From assembly GCA_024742695.1 (NCBI GenBank), contig JANSXY010000014.1, positions 1 through 64,000 of the forward strand: DNA of 64,000 bases, in the 5' to 3' direction. The DNA is from Paracoccaceae bacterium. GTDB taxonomy: Bacteria > Pseudomonadota > Alphaproteobacteria > Rhodobacterales > Rhodobacteraceae. Of this stretch, positions 36,008 through 45,553 are shown one piece after another. The stretch's first letter is position 1. Each line of letters starts with the position of its first letter. A program made the position numbers and the translations under genes. Under the pieces are notes generated by a model that was given only the letters and a program-made list of their open reading frames with translations, made no database searches and was not told the DNA's origin.

Positions 36008-36478
36008 GTGCGCCTGCATCTTTGCGCGGTGGGCCGGCTGCGCGCCGGCCCGGAACGCACGCTTGTCGACGACTACCTCAGACGGTTCGACCGGACGGGC
36101 CGGCCCCTGGGCCTTGGCCCGGCGGTCGAGCACGAGGTCGAGGACCGCAAGGGCGGCGGCCCCGCGGCCGAGGCCGAGCTGCTGGCCCGTGCGGTTCCGG
36201 CCGGTGCGGCGCTGGCGGTGCTGGACGAACGCGGGCGTCAGATGTCCTCGCCCGATCTGGCCGCGGTTCTGGCGCGCTGGCGCGATGCCGGCCGCCAGGA
36301 CGCCGCCTTCGCGATCGGCGGCGCCGACGGGCTGGACCCGGCGCTGCGCGACCGCGCGGACCTGGTTCTGTCGCTCGGCCCGATGGTCTGGCCGCACATG
36401 CTGGTGCGGGCGATGCTGGCCGAACAGCTGTACCGCGCCGCGACGATCCTTTCGGGCAGCCCCTACCACCGGGCCTGA
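36008..36478 (+). CDS. rlmH: 23S rRNA (pseudouridine-1915 N3)-methyltransferase
   Basis: A 156-residue SPOUT methyltransferase acting on pseudouridine 1915 in helix 69 of 23S rRNA. The knotted SAM-binding C-terminus is seen in FAIGGADGLDPALRDRADL and LSLGPMVWPHMLVRAMLAEQLYRA; the final SGSPYHRA is diagnostic. GTG start, 6 bp after rsfS, the usual pairing of two ribosome-maturation factors. A copy of the dispersed hairpin element follows the stop. Confidence 0.96.
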   Translation: MRLHLCAVGRLRAGPERTLVDDYLRRFDRTGRPLGLGPAVEHEVEDRKGGGPAAEAELLARAVPAGAALAVLDERGRQMSSPDLAAVLARWRDAGRQDAAFAIGGADGLDPALRDRADLVLSLGPMVWPHMLVRAMLAEQLYRAATILSGSPYHRA

Positions 36479-36496
36479 CCGGCGGGACCGGGCTGC

Positions 36497-36577
36497 GGGG
36501 GGCGCCGCCCCCCGGCCGTCGTCGGCGCCTCGACGGCGCCGCCGACGGCTCCCCCCGGGATATTTGACGACCAAAAT
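36497..36577 (+). repeat. dispersed hairpin-plus-tail element, copy B
   Basis: Two hairpins (36497-36503 with 36507-36513; 36515-36529 with 36535-36549, 14 of 15 paired) are followed by the conserved 21-nt tail at 36557-36577 (GGATATTT at its 5' side, CCAAAAT at its 3' end). It lies directly after rlmH and before the gpmI promoter, in the orientation expected of a transcription or processing end. Confidence 0.65.
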
Positions 36578-36596
36578 GATTGCGGATTCGGCACGG

Positions 36597-36625
36597 TTGC
36601 CCCGACCCCGAGGCGGGCGTAGACA
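36597..36625 (+). promoter_or_regulatory. sigma-70-type promoter for gpmI
   Basis: TTGCCC (36597-36602), a 17-bp spacer and TAGACA (36620-36625), 27 bp before the gpmI ATG, which has AAGAGGAG upstream. Together with the element just upstream, this suggests gpmI starts a new transcript rather than relying on rsfS-rlmH. Confidence 0.5.
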
Positions 36626-36652
36626 GGGGGCGCCTGGCAAGAGGAGACGGCG

Positions 36653-38176
36653 ATGGCTGGCGTGAAACCCGTGGTCCTGTGCATCCTCGACGGCTGGGGC
36701 CTCAGCGACGACCGGGCCGCCAATGCGCCGGTGCTGGCCGACACCCCCGCCTTCGACCGGATCTGGGCCACCTGCCCGCATGCCACGCTGATCACCCATG
36801 GGCCGGACGTGGGATTGCCGAAGGGCCAGATGGGCAATTCCGAGGTCGGCCACATGAACATCGGCGCGGGCCGGGTGGTGGCGATGGATCTCGGACAGAT
36901 CGACCTGGCGATCGAGGACGGATCCTTCGCGCGCGAGGCGGCGCTGCTGGCTTTCATCGACCGGGTGAAGGCCGCCGGCGGCACCGCGCACCTCATCGGG
37001 GTGATCTCGGACGGCGGGGTGCATGGCCATGTCGAGCACGTGCTGGCCGCGGCGCGGGCGATCACCGCGGCCGGAGTGCCGGTGGCGGTGCAGGCGATCA
37101 CCGACGGGCGCGACGTGCCGCCGAAATCGGCCGACCGGTTCATCGCCGATCTCGTCGCGCGGCTGCCCGAGGGCGCGCATGTCGCCAGCGTCATCGGCCG
37201 CTACTACGCGATGGACCGGGACAATCGCTGGGAGCGCGTGTCGCTGGCCTATCACGCGATGGTGCACGGCCTGGGCGAGGAGTGCGACACGGCGGAGGCG
37301 GCCGTCGCCGCCGCCTATGCGCGCGGCGAAACCGACGAATTCATCACCCCCAGCGTGATCGACGACGCGCCCGGCATCCGCGACGGCGATGGCGTGTTCT
37401 GCCTGAACTTCCGCGCCGACCGGGCGCGCGAGATCCTGCGCGCGCTGGGCGAGCCGGGATTCTTCGAGTTCGAAACCGGGACGCGGCCGAAGCTGTCGGC
37501 GCTGCTGGGCATGGTCGAGTATTCCGACCGCCACAACGCCTGGATGACAACGGTGTTTCCCAAGCGCGAGATCGTCAACACGCTGGCGGGCTGGGTGGCC
37601 GGCCACGGGCTGCGCCAGTTCCATGCCGCGGAGACCGAGAAGTATCCCCATGTCACCTTCTTCCTCAACGGCGGCAAGGAAGAGCCGGAACCGGGAGAGG
37701 ACCGGTTCATGGCGCCCTCGCCCAGGGTGGCGACCTACGATCTGGCGCCCGAGATGGCCGCGGCGGAGGTGACGGAACGGTTCGTCGCCGCGATCGGCGC
37801 GGGATACGACCTGATCGTGGTGAACTACGCCAATCCCGACATGGTCGGCCATACCGGCGATCTTCAGGCCGCGATCCGGGCCTGCGAGGCGGTGGACAGG
37901 GGGCTGGCCGCCGCGCTCGACGCGCTGGGCGCCGCCGGCGGGGCAATGATCGTCACCGCCGACCACGGCAATTGCGAGATGATGATCGACCCGGCAACGG
38001 GCGGGCCGCATACCGCGCACACGACGAACCCGGTGCCGGTGATCCTGGTCGGCGGGCCGGAGGGCGCGCGGCTGCGCGCGGGCGGGCGGCTGGCCGATCT
38101 TGCGCCGACGCTGCTGGAGCTGATGGGCCTGCCGGCCCCGCCGGAAATGACCGGGCGGAGCCTGATCGAGCCATGA
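36653..38176 (+). CDS. gpmI: 2,3-bisphosphoglycerate-independent phosphoglycerate mutase
   Basis: A 507-residue Mn-dependent glycolytic/gluconeogenic mutase of the alkaline phosphatase superfamily. The N-terminal LCILDGWGLSD carries a metal-binding Asp, and QMGNSEVGHMNIGAGR contains the catalytic Ser. The C-terminal metal ligands are in NYANPDMVGHTGD and TADHGNCEMM. The length is normal. The stop overlaps the envC-like start (ATGA). Confidence 0.97.
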   Translation: MAGVKPVVLCILDGWGLSDDRAANAPVLADTPAFDRIWATCPHATLITHGPDVGLPKGQMGNSEVGHMNIGAGRVVAMDLGQIDLAIEDGSFAREAALLAFIDRVKAAGGTAHLIGVISDGGVHGHVEHVLAAARAITAAGVPVAVQAITDGRDVPPKSADRFIADLVARLPEGAHVASVIGRYYAMDRDNRWERVSLAYHAMVHGLGEECDTAEAAVAAAYARGETDEFITPSVIDDAPGIRDGDGVFCLNFRADRAREILRALGEPGFFEFETGTRPKLSALLGMVEYSDRHNAWMTTVFPKREIVNTLAGWVAGHGLRQFHAAETEKYPHVTFFLNGGKEEPEPGEDRFMAPSPRVATYDLAPEMAAAEVTERFVAAIGAGYDLIVVNYANPDMVGHTGDLQAAIRACEAVDRGLAAALDALGAAGGAMIVTADHGNCEMMIDPATGGPHTAHTTNPVPVILVGGPEGARLRAGGRLADLAPTLLELMGLPAPPEMTGRSLIEP

Positions 38177-39327
38177 GGTCGCGGCTTCGCCTGGGTCCGA
38201 TCCTGGCGGCGGCGCTGGCGCTGGCCGCCCCGGCGGCGGCGCGGGACAGCGCGGCGGAGACCGCGCGCCGCGCCGCCGAGGATCTGCGCGGCGCGATCCT
38301 CGCGCTGGAAACGGCCGAGGGCCGGTCTGACCGGATCGGGGCGCTGACCGAGACGATCCGCGCCTACGAGGCGGGCCTTGGCGCCCTGCGCGACGGGTTG
38401 CGCCGCGCGGCGATCCGCGAGGCCGAGATCGCCGCCGAGTTCCAGGGCCGCCAGGCCGGGCTCGAGGCGCTTCTGGCCGGGATGGTGGCGGTCGGCCGCG
38501 CCCCGGCGCCGGTGGCTTTCCTGCATCCCGACGGGCCGGAGGCGGCGGTGCGCGCCGCGCTGGTGATGGGCGAGGTCACGCCGGCGGTGCGCGCCGAGGC
38601 CGCGCGGCTGGGCGCCCAGTTGGAAGAGGTCGCGACGCTGCGCGCGGTCCAGGCCGGGGCGGTCGAGATGCTGGCCCGCGGACTGACCGCGGCACAGGAG
38701 GCGCGCGGCGCGCTGAGCCAGGCGATCCAGAACCGCACCGACCTGCCGCGCCGGTTCCTCGACGATCCGGAGGAACTGGGCCAGCTCTTGCAGGACAGCG
38801 ACACGCTGGATGCCTTCGCCGTGGGTCTGGCGACGATGGAAACCGATATCGGCGCGCCGATGGCGGATTTCGCGGGCGCGAAGGGCAGCCTGCCGATGCC
38901 GGTGATCGGCACGCTCCTGCGCCGGCCCGGCGAGGCCGACGCGGCCGGCATCCGCCGTCCCGGCATGCTGGTCGCCACCCGCCCCGTGGCGCTCGTCACC
39001 GCGCCCTGGCCGGCGACGATCCGCTATCGCGGGCCGCTCGCCGGCTACGAAAACGTGATGATCGCGGAACCCGCCGAGGGCTATCTGCTGGTTCTGGCCG
39101 GACTTGGGCAGGTCTATGGTGATCCCGGCGACATCGTGCCCGCGGGCGCGGCGCTGGGCGTGATGGGCGGTGCGGAACCGGCACCCGAGGATTTCGGCGC
39201 GGCGTTTCTGGCCGAGGCGAAAGATGGCGGTGGTGCCGGACGCGGCGAAACGCTCTATATAGAGATCAGGGAAGGGGCCGAGCCCGTGGACCCGACGGAG
39301 TGGTTCGCGGCGACACGGCCGAACTAG
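38173..39327 (+). CDS. envC: EnvC-like murein hydrolase activator (degenerate LytM)
   Basis: A 384-residue periplasmic protein. It has a signal peptide (about 1-23, AAA-RDS), a long coiled coil (about 25-230) and a C-terminal M23/LytM domain. The LytM zinc site is degenerate: the usual HxxxD is replaced by the region around [11 protein letters not shown] and the HxH by LLVLAGL, while the terminal [14 protein letters not shown] is conserved. This is the pattern of EnvC, which activates amidases rather than cutting murein itself. Coupled to gpmI and followed by ctpA. Confidence 0.88.
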   Translation: MRSRLRLGPILAAALALAAPAAARDSAAETARRAAEDLRGAILALETAEGRSDRIGALTETIRAYEAGLGALRDGLRRAAIREAEIAAEFQGRQAGLEALLAGMVAVGRAPAPVAFLHPDGPEAAVRAALVMGEVTPAVRAEAARLGAQLEEVATLRAVQAGAVEMLARGLTAAQEARGALSQAIQNRTDLPRRFLDDPEELGQLLQDSDTLDAFAVGLATMETDIGAPMADFAGAKGSLPMPVIGTLLRRPGEADAAGIRRPGMLVATRPVALVTAPWPATIRYRGPLAGYENVMIAEPAEGYLLVLAGLGQVYGDPGDIVPAGAALGVMGGAEPAPEDFGAAFLAEAKDGGGAGRGETLYIEIREGAEPVDPTEWFAATRPN

Positions 39328-39339
39328 GGAAGACCGAGG

Positions 39340-40683
39340 ATGAAGAAATTCGTGATCGCCGCCTTTGGCGGAACCCTGGCCGGGATCGTTCTGTCGACGC
39401 AGGTGGCCGGGCCGCTGGTGGCGCAGGAAACGGGCAGCAACGCTTCGGTCTACGAACAACTCGATCTTTTCGGCGACATCTTCGAGCGGATCCGCGCGCA
39501 GTATGTCGAAGAGGTCGAGACCGACGAACTGATCGAGGCCGCGATCAACGGCATGCTCACCTCGCTCGACCCGCATTCGGGCTACCTTGCGCCCGAGGAT
39601 TTCTCGGACATGCGGGTGCAGACGCGCGGCGAGTTCGGCGGCCTGGGGATCGAGGTCACGCAGGAGGAAGGCTTCGTCAAGGTCGTCTCGCCGATGGACG
39701 GCACGCCGGCGGACGCGGCCGGGATGCAGGCGGGCGACTTCATCACCCATGTCGACGGCGAAAGCGTGCTGGGTCTCACGCTCGACGAGGCGGTGGACAT
39801 GATGCGCGGCCCGGTGGGGTCGGAGATCATCATCACCGTGGTGCGCGAGGGCGAGCCGGAGCCTTTCGACGTGTCGATCATCCGCGACACGATCAAGCTG
39901 ACCGCCGTGCGCTCGCGCGTCGAGGGCAAGAGCGTGGTGCTGCGGGTCACCACCTTCAACGACCAGACCTATCCGAACCTCGAATCGGGGCTGAAGGAGG
40001 CGGTCGAGGATGCCGGGGGTATGGAGCAGATCGACGGCATCGTGCTGGACCTGCGCAACAATCCCGGCGGGCTTCTGACCCAGGCGATCCGGGTGTCCGA
40101 CGCGTTCCTCGAAAAGGGCGAGATCGTCTCCACCCGCGGCCGCGACCCGGCCGACAGCGAACGCTTCAACGCCACGCCGGGGGATCTGGCGGAAGGCAAG
40201 CCGATCGTCGTGCTGATCAACGGCGGCTCCGCCTCGGCCTCGGAGATCGTCACCGGCGCATTGCAGGACCATCGCCGCGCCATCGTGGTGGGCACCAAGA
40301 GCTTCGGCAAGGGATCGGTGCAGACGGTGATCCCGCTGCGCGGCAACGGCGCGATGCGGCTGACCACGGCGCGCTACTACACGCCCTCGGGCCGGTCGAT
40401 CCAGGCGCTGGGCATCGCGCCCGACATCATCGTCGAACAGCCGCCGCGCCGCCCGCAGGCCGAGGAGGACGAGGACGATTCGGCGGCGCGGAACCGCTCG
40501 GAGGCCGATCTGCGCGGCTCGCTGTCCGCCGATTCGATGACCGAGGACGAACTGCGCCAGGCCGAAGAGGAACTGACCCGCGCCGAGGAAACCGCGAAGC
40601 TGCGCGAGGAGGACTACCAGCTCGCCTACGCGATCGACATCCTGCACGGGCTGGCGGCGATGGACCGCGCCGCGCAGCCGTGA
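39340..40683 (+). CDS. ctpA: carboxy-terminal processing protease (S41)
   Basis: A 447-residue periplasmic protease with an N-terminal signal or anchor (about 1-25). Then come an S41 N-terminal region, a PDZ domain (about 90-170, [15 protein letters not shown]) and the catalytic domain with the Ser-Lys dyad: the Ser in GSASASE (S299 by its 25-residue spacing) and K324 in [10 protein letters not shown]. The acidic tail after residue 370 is typical of alphaproteobacterial CtpA. It follows the EnvC-like gene by 12 bp; envelope maturation is the shared theme. Confidence 0.95.
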   Translation: MKKFVIAAFGGTLAGIVLSTQVAGPLVAQETGSNASVYEQLDLFGDIFERIRAQYVEEVETDELIEAAINGMLTSLDPHSGYLAPEDFSDMRVQTRGEFGGLGIEVTQEEGFVKVVSPMDGTPADAAGMQAGDFITHVDGESVLGLTLDEAVDMMRGPVGSEIIITVVREGEPEPFDVSIIRDTIKLTAVRSRVEGKSVVLRVTTFNDQTYPNLESGLKEAVEDAGGMEQIDGIVLDLRNNPGGLLTQAIRVSDAFLEKGEIVSTRGRDPADSERFNATPGDLAEGKPIVVLINGGSASASEIVTGALQDHRRAIVVGTKSFGKGSVQTVIPLRGNGAMRLTTARYYTPSGRSIQALGIAPDIIVEQPPRRPQAEEDEDDSAARNRSEADLRGSLSADSMTEDELRQAEEELTRAEETAKLREEDYQLAYAIDILHGLAAMDRAAQP

Positions 40684-41162
40684 GCGCCGTCGCCGAGGGC
40701 CTGCCCTACCGCCCCTGCGTGGGTGTGGTGCTGATCGACCGGCGGGGGATGATCTTCGCCGGTCGCCGCAAGGACACCGATGCCGCCGCCTGGCAGATGC
40801 CGCAGGGCGGGATCGACGACGGCGAAAGGCCGAAACAGGCCGCGCTGCGCGAGTTGCGGGAAGAGACCGGGGTGACGGCCGACCTTGTCGAGGTTCTGGG
40901 CAAGACGCCGGACTGGGTGACCTACGACCTGCCGCCCGAACTGTTGGGCCGCATCTGGGGCGGGCGGTTCCGCGGCCAGAAGCAGCGCTGGTTCCTGATG
41001 CGGTTTCTTGGCACCGACGACCAGATCGACATCGCGACGGAGCATCCCGAGTTCAGCGAATGGCGCTGGATGCGGGCCGACGAGATGATCGCCGCGATCG
41101 TGCCGTTCAAGCGCGCGGTCTATGCCGAGGTCGTCGCGGCGTTTCGCGACCATCTGGCGTGA
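40680..41162 (+). CDS. rppH: RNA pyrophosphohydrolase
   Basis: A 160-residue Nudix hydrolase that removes pyrophosphate from mRNA 5' ends to trigger decay. The Nudix box starting [11 protein letters not shown] and ending REETGV is complete, and [11 protein letters not shown] and [13 protein letters not shown] are RppH signatures. GTG start overlapping the ctpA stop (GTGA). It is the last gene of the gpmI-envC-ctpA-rppH run. The following 146 bp contain the dnaE2 SOS box. Confidence 0.93.
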   Translation: MSAVAEGLPYRPCVGVVLIDRRGMIFAGRRKDTDAAAWQMPQGGIDDGERPKQAALRELREETGVTADLVEVLGKTPDWVTYDLPPELLGRIWGGRFRGQKQRWFLMRFLGTDDQIDIATEHPEFSEWRWMRADEMIAAIVPFKRAVYAEVVAAFRDHLA

Positions 41163-41283
41163 TTGCCCCCGTCGCTGCGGGTGATGCACGGGCGCGCGCC
41201 TGCCCGAGGGGTACGCGCCCCGGGATGGGTTTGCCCACTCCCGAAGCTTGACTCACACCCCCGACTCGCCCCACTGAGAACGT

Positions 41284-41298
41284 GAACATTTAGCGAAC
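41284..41298 (+). promoter_or_regulatory. LexA/SOS box upstream of dnaE2
   Basis: GAAC (41284-41287), a 7-bp spacer and GAAC (41295-41298). This is exactly the direct-repeat SOS operator of alphaproteobacteria (GAAC/GTTC-N7). It ends 10 bp before the dnaE2 ATG, so LexA binding would block initiation. A further GAAC lies at 41278-41281. Confidence 0.85.
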
Positions 41299-41308
41299 AT
41301 TCGGGCCC

Positions 41309-44134
41309 ATGTTCGTCGAACTGAGCGCGACCAGCAATTTCACCTTCCTCACCGGCGCCTCGCATCCCGAGGAGATGATGGCGCAGGCGGCCGTGCTCGG
41401 CCTGCCGGCGCTTGCCGTGGCCGATCTCAATTCCGTCGCCGGGATCGTCCGCGCCCACAGCGCGGCGCGCGAGATCGCGCAGGCGCAGGCCGAGGCAGGC
41501 GAGGCAGGGATCGCGCCGCGGCTGCTGCCCGCGGCGCTGGTCCGGCTTGACTGCGGGATGGAATTCACCGCGATCCCGCGCGACCGCGCCGCCTGGGGCC
41601 GGCTCTGCCGGCTGCTGTCGCTGGGCCGGCTGCGGGCGCCGAAGGGCGACTGCCTGCTGCGGGCCGGCGACCTCGCCGATTGGGCGGCGGGAATGGAACT
41701 GCTGCTGCATCCGCCGGCCGCCGCGCGGCACGCCGAGGTCGCCGACTGGCGCGGCCGGGTGGACCGGCTGCTGCCCCGGCTGGGCGCGGCCACCGTCTCG
41801 CTGCTGGTCGCGCCGGCCTATGACGGGCGCGACGCGGCGCGGTTCGACCGGCTGGCGGGGCTGGCCGCCGATCTGGGCCTCGCCCCGGTCGCCTCGGCCC
41901 GGCCGCTGATGCATGTTTCGGCCCGCCGCCCGCTGGCCGACGTGCTGACCGCGATCCGCACCGGCACGCCTGTCGACCGGCTGGGCCGCGCCGCGCTGGC
42001 GAATGCCGAGTGCCGCCTGCGGTCGCAGGCCGAGATGCTGCGGCTCTACCGCGGCCACGAGGACATGGTGCGCCGCGCCGGCGAGATCGCCGCGCGCTGC
42101 ACCTTCGCGCTGGACGAATTGCGCTACGAATACCCCTCCGAACTCGCGCCCGGCGAGACCGCGGCAGAGCGGCTCGACCGGCTGGCGCGGCAGGGGCTGG
42201 CCTGGCGCTATCCCGAGGGCGCGCCCGACCGGGTCCGCGCGATGCTAGAGCATGAACTCGCGCTGATCGCCAGGCTGGGCTACGAACCCTATTTCCTGAC
42301 GGTGCATGACGTCGTGGCCTTCGCCCGGTCGCGCGGCATCCTGTGCCAGGGGCGCGGGTCGGCGGCGAATTCGGTGGTGTGCTACTGCCTTGGCGTCACC
42401 TCGGTCTCGCCCGAGATCGGCACGATGGTCTTCGAACGCTTCGTGTCCGAGGCGCGGGGCGAGCCGCCCGACATCGACGTCGATTTCGAACACGAGCGCC
42501 GGGAAGAGGTGATCCAGCACATCTACGAGCGTTACGGCCGCCACCGCGCGGGCCTCTGCGCCACCGTGATCCACTACCGCGGCAAGCGCGCGGTGCGCGA
42601 GGTCGGCCGCGCGATGGGCCTGTCGGACGACACGCTGTCGGCGATGTCGAGCCAGATCTGGGGCTGGCGCGGCGGCGAGCTGACCGACGAACGGCTGCGG
42701 GAGATCGGGCTCGACCCGACGGACCGGCGGCTGCGCCTGACGCTGGACCTGATCGCGGAAATCCAGGGCTTCCCGCGCCACCTGTCGCAGCATGTCGGCG
42801 GCTTCGTCATCACCGAAGGGCGGCTTGACGAGCTTGCCCCGGTGGAGAACGCGACGATGGAGGATCGCACCGTCATCCCCTGGGACAAGGACGATATCGA
42901 CGCGCTGGGCATCCTCAAGGTCGACGTGCTGGCGCTGGGGATGCTGACCTGCATCCGCAAGGCCTTCGACCTGATCGGCGCGCATCACCGCACCGACTAC
43001 ACGCTGGCCAGCCTGCCGCCCGAGGATCCGGCGGTCTACGACATGCTGTGCCGGGCGGATTCGCTGGGGGTGTTCCAGGTCGAAAGCCGGGCGCAGATGA
43101 ACTTCCTGCCCCGGATGCGGCCGCGCACCTTCTACGACCTGGTGATCCAGGTCGCGATCATCCGGCCCGGCCCGATCCAGGGCGACATGGTGCATCCCTA
43201 CCTGCGCCGGCGGCGGGGCGAGGAACGGGTCAGTTTCCCCTCCGACGCGCTGGGACAGGTGCTGGGCAAGACCCTGGGCGTGCCGCTCTTTCAGGAACAG
43301 GCGATGCAGATCGCGATCATCGGCGCGGGGTTTTCGCCCGCCGAGGCCGACCGGCTGCGCCGGTCGCTGGCGACCTTCCGCAAGCACGGCAACGTCAGCG
43401 AGTTCCGCGACCGGTTCATGGCGGGCATGGACGCGAACGGCCATGACGCCGAGTTCGCCGCGCGCTGCTTCGCGCAGATCGAGGGCTTCGGCAGCTACGG
43501 CTTTCCCGAAAGCCACGCGGCCAGCTTCGCGCTTCTGGTCTATGCCTCGGCCTGGCTGAAGCGGCACCATCCCGGCATCTTCGCCTGCGCGCTGCTCAAC
43601 AGCCAGCCGATGGGGTTCTACGCGCCCGCGCAGATCGTCCGCGACGCGCGCGAGCACGGGGTCGAGGTGCGCCCGGTCTGCATCAATGCGAGTTTCTGGG
43701 ACAACGCGATGGAACCCGACGGCACGGGCGGGCTGGCGCTGCGGCTGGGGTTCCGGCAGCTGCGCGGGCTGAAACAGGACGAGGCCGACTGGATCGTAGC
43801 GGCCCGCGGCAACGGCTACCCGGGGGTCGAGGATGTCTGGCGCCGGGCCGGCGCGGGGCCGAAGGTGCTGGCGCTTCTGGCCGAGGCCGATGCCTTCGCC
43901 GCGCTCGGGCTGGATCGGCGCGCCGCGCTCTGGGCCGCGCGGGCGGTGACCGGCGACGCGCCGTTGCCGCTTTTCGCCGGCGACATGGATGGCGAGGGGA
44001 TCGTGGAACCGGCGGTGCAGTTCCGCGCGATGAGCGAGGGCGAGCAGGTGGTGGAGGATTACGTCGCGCTCAGGCTCACGCTGCGCAGCCATCCCGTGGC
44101 GCTGCTGCGCCATATCCTGACGCCGGCGGCCTGA
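41309..44134 (+). CDS. dnaE2: error-prone DNA polymerase DnaE2, C-terminally short
   Basis: A 941-residue C-family polymerase. It has an N-terminal PHP domain (about 1-240, TGASHPEE), the polymerase core with CQGRGSAANS and catalytic D388 and D390 (DIDVDF), and helix-hairpin-helix repeats (about 760-860). It ends soon after the VVEDYVALRLTLRSHP motif. DnaE2 proteins usually run past 1,050 residues and continue into an OB-fold; here a stop is followed within 20 bp by a hairpin element, and the missing domain is not seen in another frame. No imuA or imuB is adjacent. The SOS box supports damage induction. Confidence 0.92.
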   Translation: MFVELSATSNFTFLTGASHPEEMMAQAAVLGLPALAVADLNSVAGIVRAHSAAREIAQAQAEAGEAGIAPRLLPAALVRLDCGMEFTAIPRDRAAWGRLCRLLSLGRLRAPKGDCLLRAGDLADWAAGMELLLHPPAAARHAEVADWRGRVDRLLPRLGAATVSLLVAPAYDGRDAARFDRLAGLAADLGLAPVASARPLMHVSARRPLADVLTAIRTGTPVDRLGRAALANAECRLRSQAEMLRLYRGHEDMVRRAGEIAARCTFALDELRYEYPSELAPGETAAERLDRLARQGLAWRYPEGAPDRVRAMLEHELALIARLGYEPYFLTVHDVVAFARSRGILCQGRGSAANSVVCYCLGVTSVSPEIGTMVFERFVSEARGEPPDIDVDFEHERREEVIQHIYERYGRHRAGLCATVIHYRGKRAVREVGRAMGLSDDTLSAMSSQIWGWRGGELTDERLREIGLDPTDRRLRLTLDLIAEIQGFPRHLSQHVGGFVITEGRLDELAPVENATMEDRTVIPWDKDDIDALGILKVDVLALGMLTCIRKAFDLIGAHHRTDYTLASLPPEDPAVYDMLCRADSLGVFQVESRAQMNFLPRMRPRTFYDLVIQVAIIRPGPIQGDMVHPYLRRRRGEERVSFPSDALGQVLGKTLGVPLFQEQAMQIAIIGAGFSPAEADRLRRSLATFRKHGNVSEFRDRFMAGMDANGHDAEFAARCFAQIEGFGSYGFPESHAASFALLVYASAWLKRHHPGIFACALLNSQPMGFYAPAQIVRDAREHGVEVRPVCINASFWDNAMEPDGTGGLALRLGFRQLRGLKQDEADWIVAARGNGYPGVEDVWRRAGAGPKVLALLAEADAFAALGLDRRAALWAARAVTGDAPLPLFAGDMDGEGIVEPAVQFRAMSEGEQVVEDYVALRLTLRSHPVALLRHILTPAA

Positions 44135-44150
44135 CGGCAGGCGGGAGCGC

Positions 44151-44214
44151 GGGGGGCTGTCTGCCCCCCGGCCGCCTGCGGCGGCGCCCCCCGAGGATAT
44201 TTCCCGGCCAAAAT
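44151..44214 (+). repeat. dispersed hairpin-plus-tail element, copy C
   Basis: A 7-bp stem GGGGGGC (44151-44157) with GCCCCCC (44163-44169) and a second GC-rich fold-back are followed by the 21-nt tail (44194-44214), matching copy B at 17 of 21 positions. It lies between the convergent dnaE2 and lytic transglycosylase genes, in the dnaE2 direction. Confidence 0.6.
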
Positions 44215-44230
44215 CGCCGCGGTACCGGGT

Positions 44231-45478
44231 TCAGCGCAGCCGCTTGAGGATCTCGAGGCTGGCGTAGCCGTCGGGCACGAGACCGGCGGCGCGCTGGTAG
44301 GCGCGGACCGCGGCGATGGTCTTCGGCCCGATCTTGCCGTCGACCCCGCCGGTGGAGAAGCCCGCCTTCGTCAGCCGTTCCTGCAACTCCATCCGCTCGG
44401 CCTGGAGCAGCGCCCGGTCGCCGCGCGGCCAGCCCGCGCGGATCGGCGCTCCGCCGGCGATCCGGTCGGCGAGGTGGCCCACGGCGATCACGTAGGCATC
44501 GGCGGCGTTGTAGCGCTCGATGACATGAAAGTTCCCGAAGATCATGAAAGCCGCGCCGCGCGATCCGGCCGGCACCAGGATCGAGGCCGGCCCGTGATCC
44601 GGCACCGGCCGGCCGGCGGCATCGCGCACGCCCAGCCCGTTCCAGTCGCGCCCGCGCTTGCGGATCCGTTCGCCGGTGAGCGCGTAGTCGAAGCCCGCCG
44701 GCAGCGCCACCTCCATCCCCCAGGGCTGGCCCTTCGTCCAGCCGAAGCGGGCCAGATAGGCGGCGGTGGAGGCCAGCGCATCGGCCGGATCCTCGCCCCA
44801 GATGTCGCGCCGGCCGTCTCCGGTGAAATCCACCGCATAGGCGAGGAACGAGGACGGGATGAACTGCGTATGGCCCATCGCGCCGGCCCAGCTGCCGGTC
44901 ATGGCGCGCGGGTCCACGTCGCCGGCCTGCACGATCTTCAGCGCGTCGATCAGCTGACCCTCGAAGAACCGGCCGCGGCGGCCGTCATAGGCCAGCGTCG
45001 CCAGCGCCTCGATCACCGGGGTGGTGCCGCGGAACGTGCCATAGGCGCTTTCCAGCCCCCAGACCGCGACGACGACCTCCTTTTCCACGCCATAGGTCCG
45101 CTCGATCCGCTCCAGCAGGCGGCGATGATCGGCGAGCGCGGCCTTGCCGTTCTTCACCCGCGTGTCCGACACCGCGCTGTCGAGATAGTCCCAGATCGTC
45201 TTGGTGAACTCCGCCTGCGTGCGGTCGCGTTCGATCACGTTGGTGTTGTAGGACAACCCGCGCATCGCCCGGTCGAACACATCGGGGCGAATCCCGGCGG
45301 CCAGCGCGCGGGACCGGAAGGATCCGATCCAGCGGTCGAATCCGGCGTTTGCGCTGCTCATCACGATCTTCTCCGGCCCGGGCCGGGGAACCGGCCGCAA
45401 GGAGGTTTCCGGCGCATAGCCCGACACCGGGGCAGATAGCCCCGCCGAGATCGCCGCCGCCGCCACGATTTTACGCAT
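44231..45478 (-). CDS. lytic murein transglycosylase (MltB family) with peptidoglycan-binding domain
   Basis: A 415-residue exported enzyme cleaving murein glycan strands to 1,6-anhydro ends. A signal peptide covers about residues 1-20. The SLT/MltB catalytic domain (about 40-340) has the catalytic Glu in VWGLESAYG and the motifs GAMGHTQFIPSSF and NGLGVRDAAGR. A C-terminal peptidoglycan-binding type 1 domain (about 355-415) shows GGVDGKIGPKTIAAVRAYQ. It is not lipidated, as there is no Cys after the signal. The 260-bp region upstream contains an rnr 3'-end fragment. Confidence 0.93.
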   Translation of the reverse strand: MRKIVAAAAISAGLSAPVSGYAPETSLRPVPRPGPEKIVMSSANAGFDRWIGSFRSRALAAGIRPDVFDRAMRGLSYNTNVIERDRTQAEFTKTIWDYLDSAVSDTRVKNGKAALADHRRLLERIERTYGVEKEVVVAVWGLESAYGTFRGTTPVIEALATLAYDGRRGRFFEGQLIDALKIVQAGDVDPRAMTGSWAGAMGHTQFIPSSFLAYAVDFTGDGRRDIWGEDPADALASTAAYLARFGWTKGQPWGMEVALPAGFDYALTGERIRKRGRDWNGLGVRDAAGRPVPDHGPASILVPAGSRGAAFMIFGNFHVIERYNAADAYVIAVGHLADRIAGGAPIRAGWPRGDRALLQAERMELQERLTKAGFSTGGVDGKIGPKTIAAVRAYQRAAGLVPDGYASLEILKRLR

Positions 45479-45553
45479 GATACTGCCCGCCTGTTCGGCC
45501 GTTTTCGGCCCTTGGCGGCAGTGTAGCGCGGCCCCGGTGATTTGGCAAAAGCC

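Noticed and set aside
38173-39327. Considered as an active M23 peptidoglycan endopeptidase
   Set aside because: The zinc-binding histidines expected in the LytM domain are missing, so it is called an EnvC-like activator.
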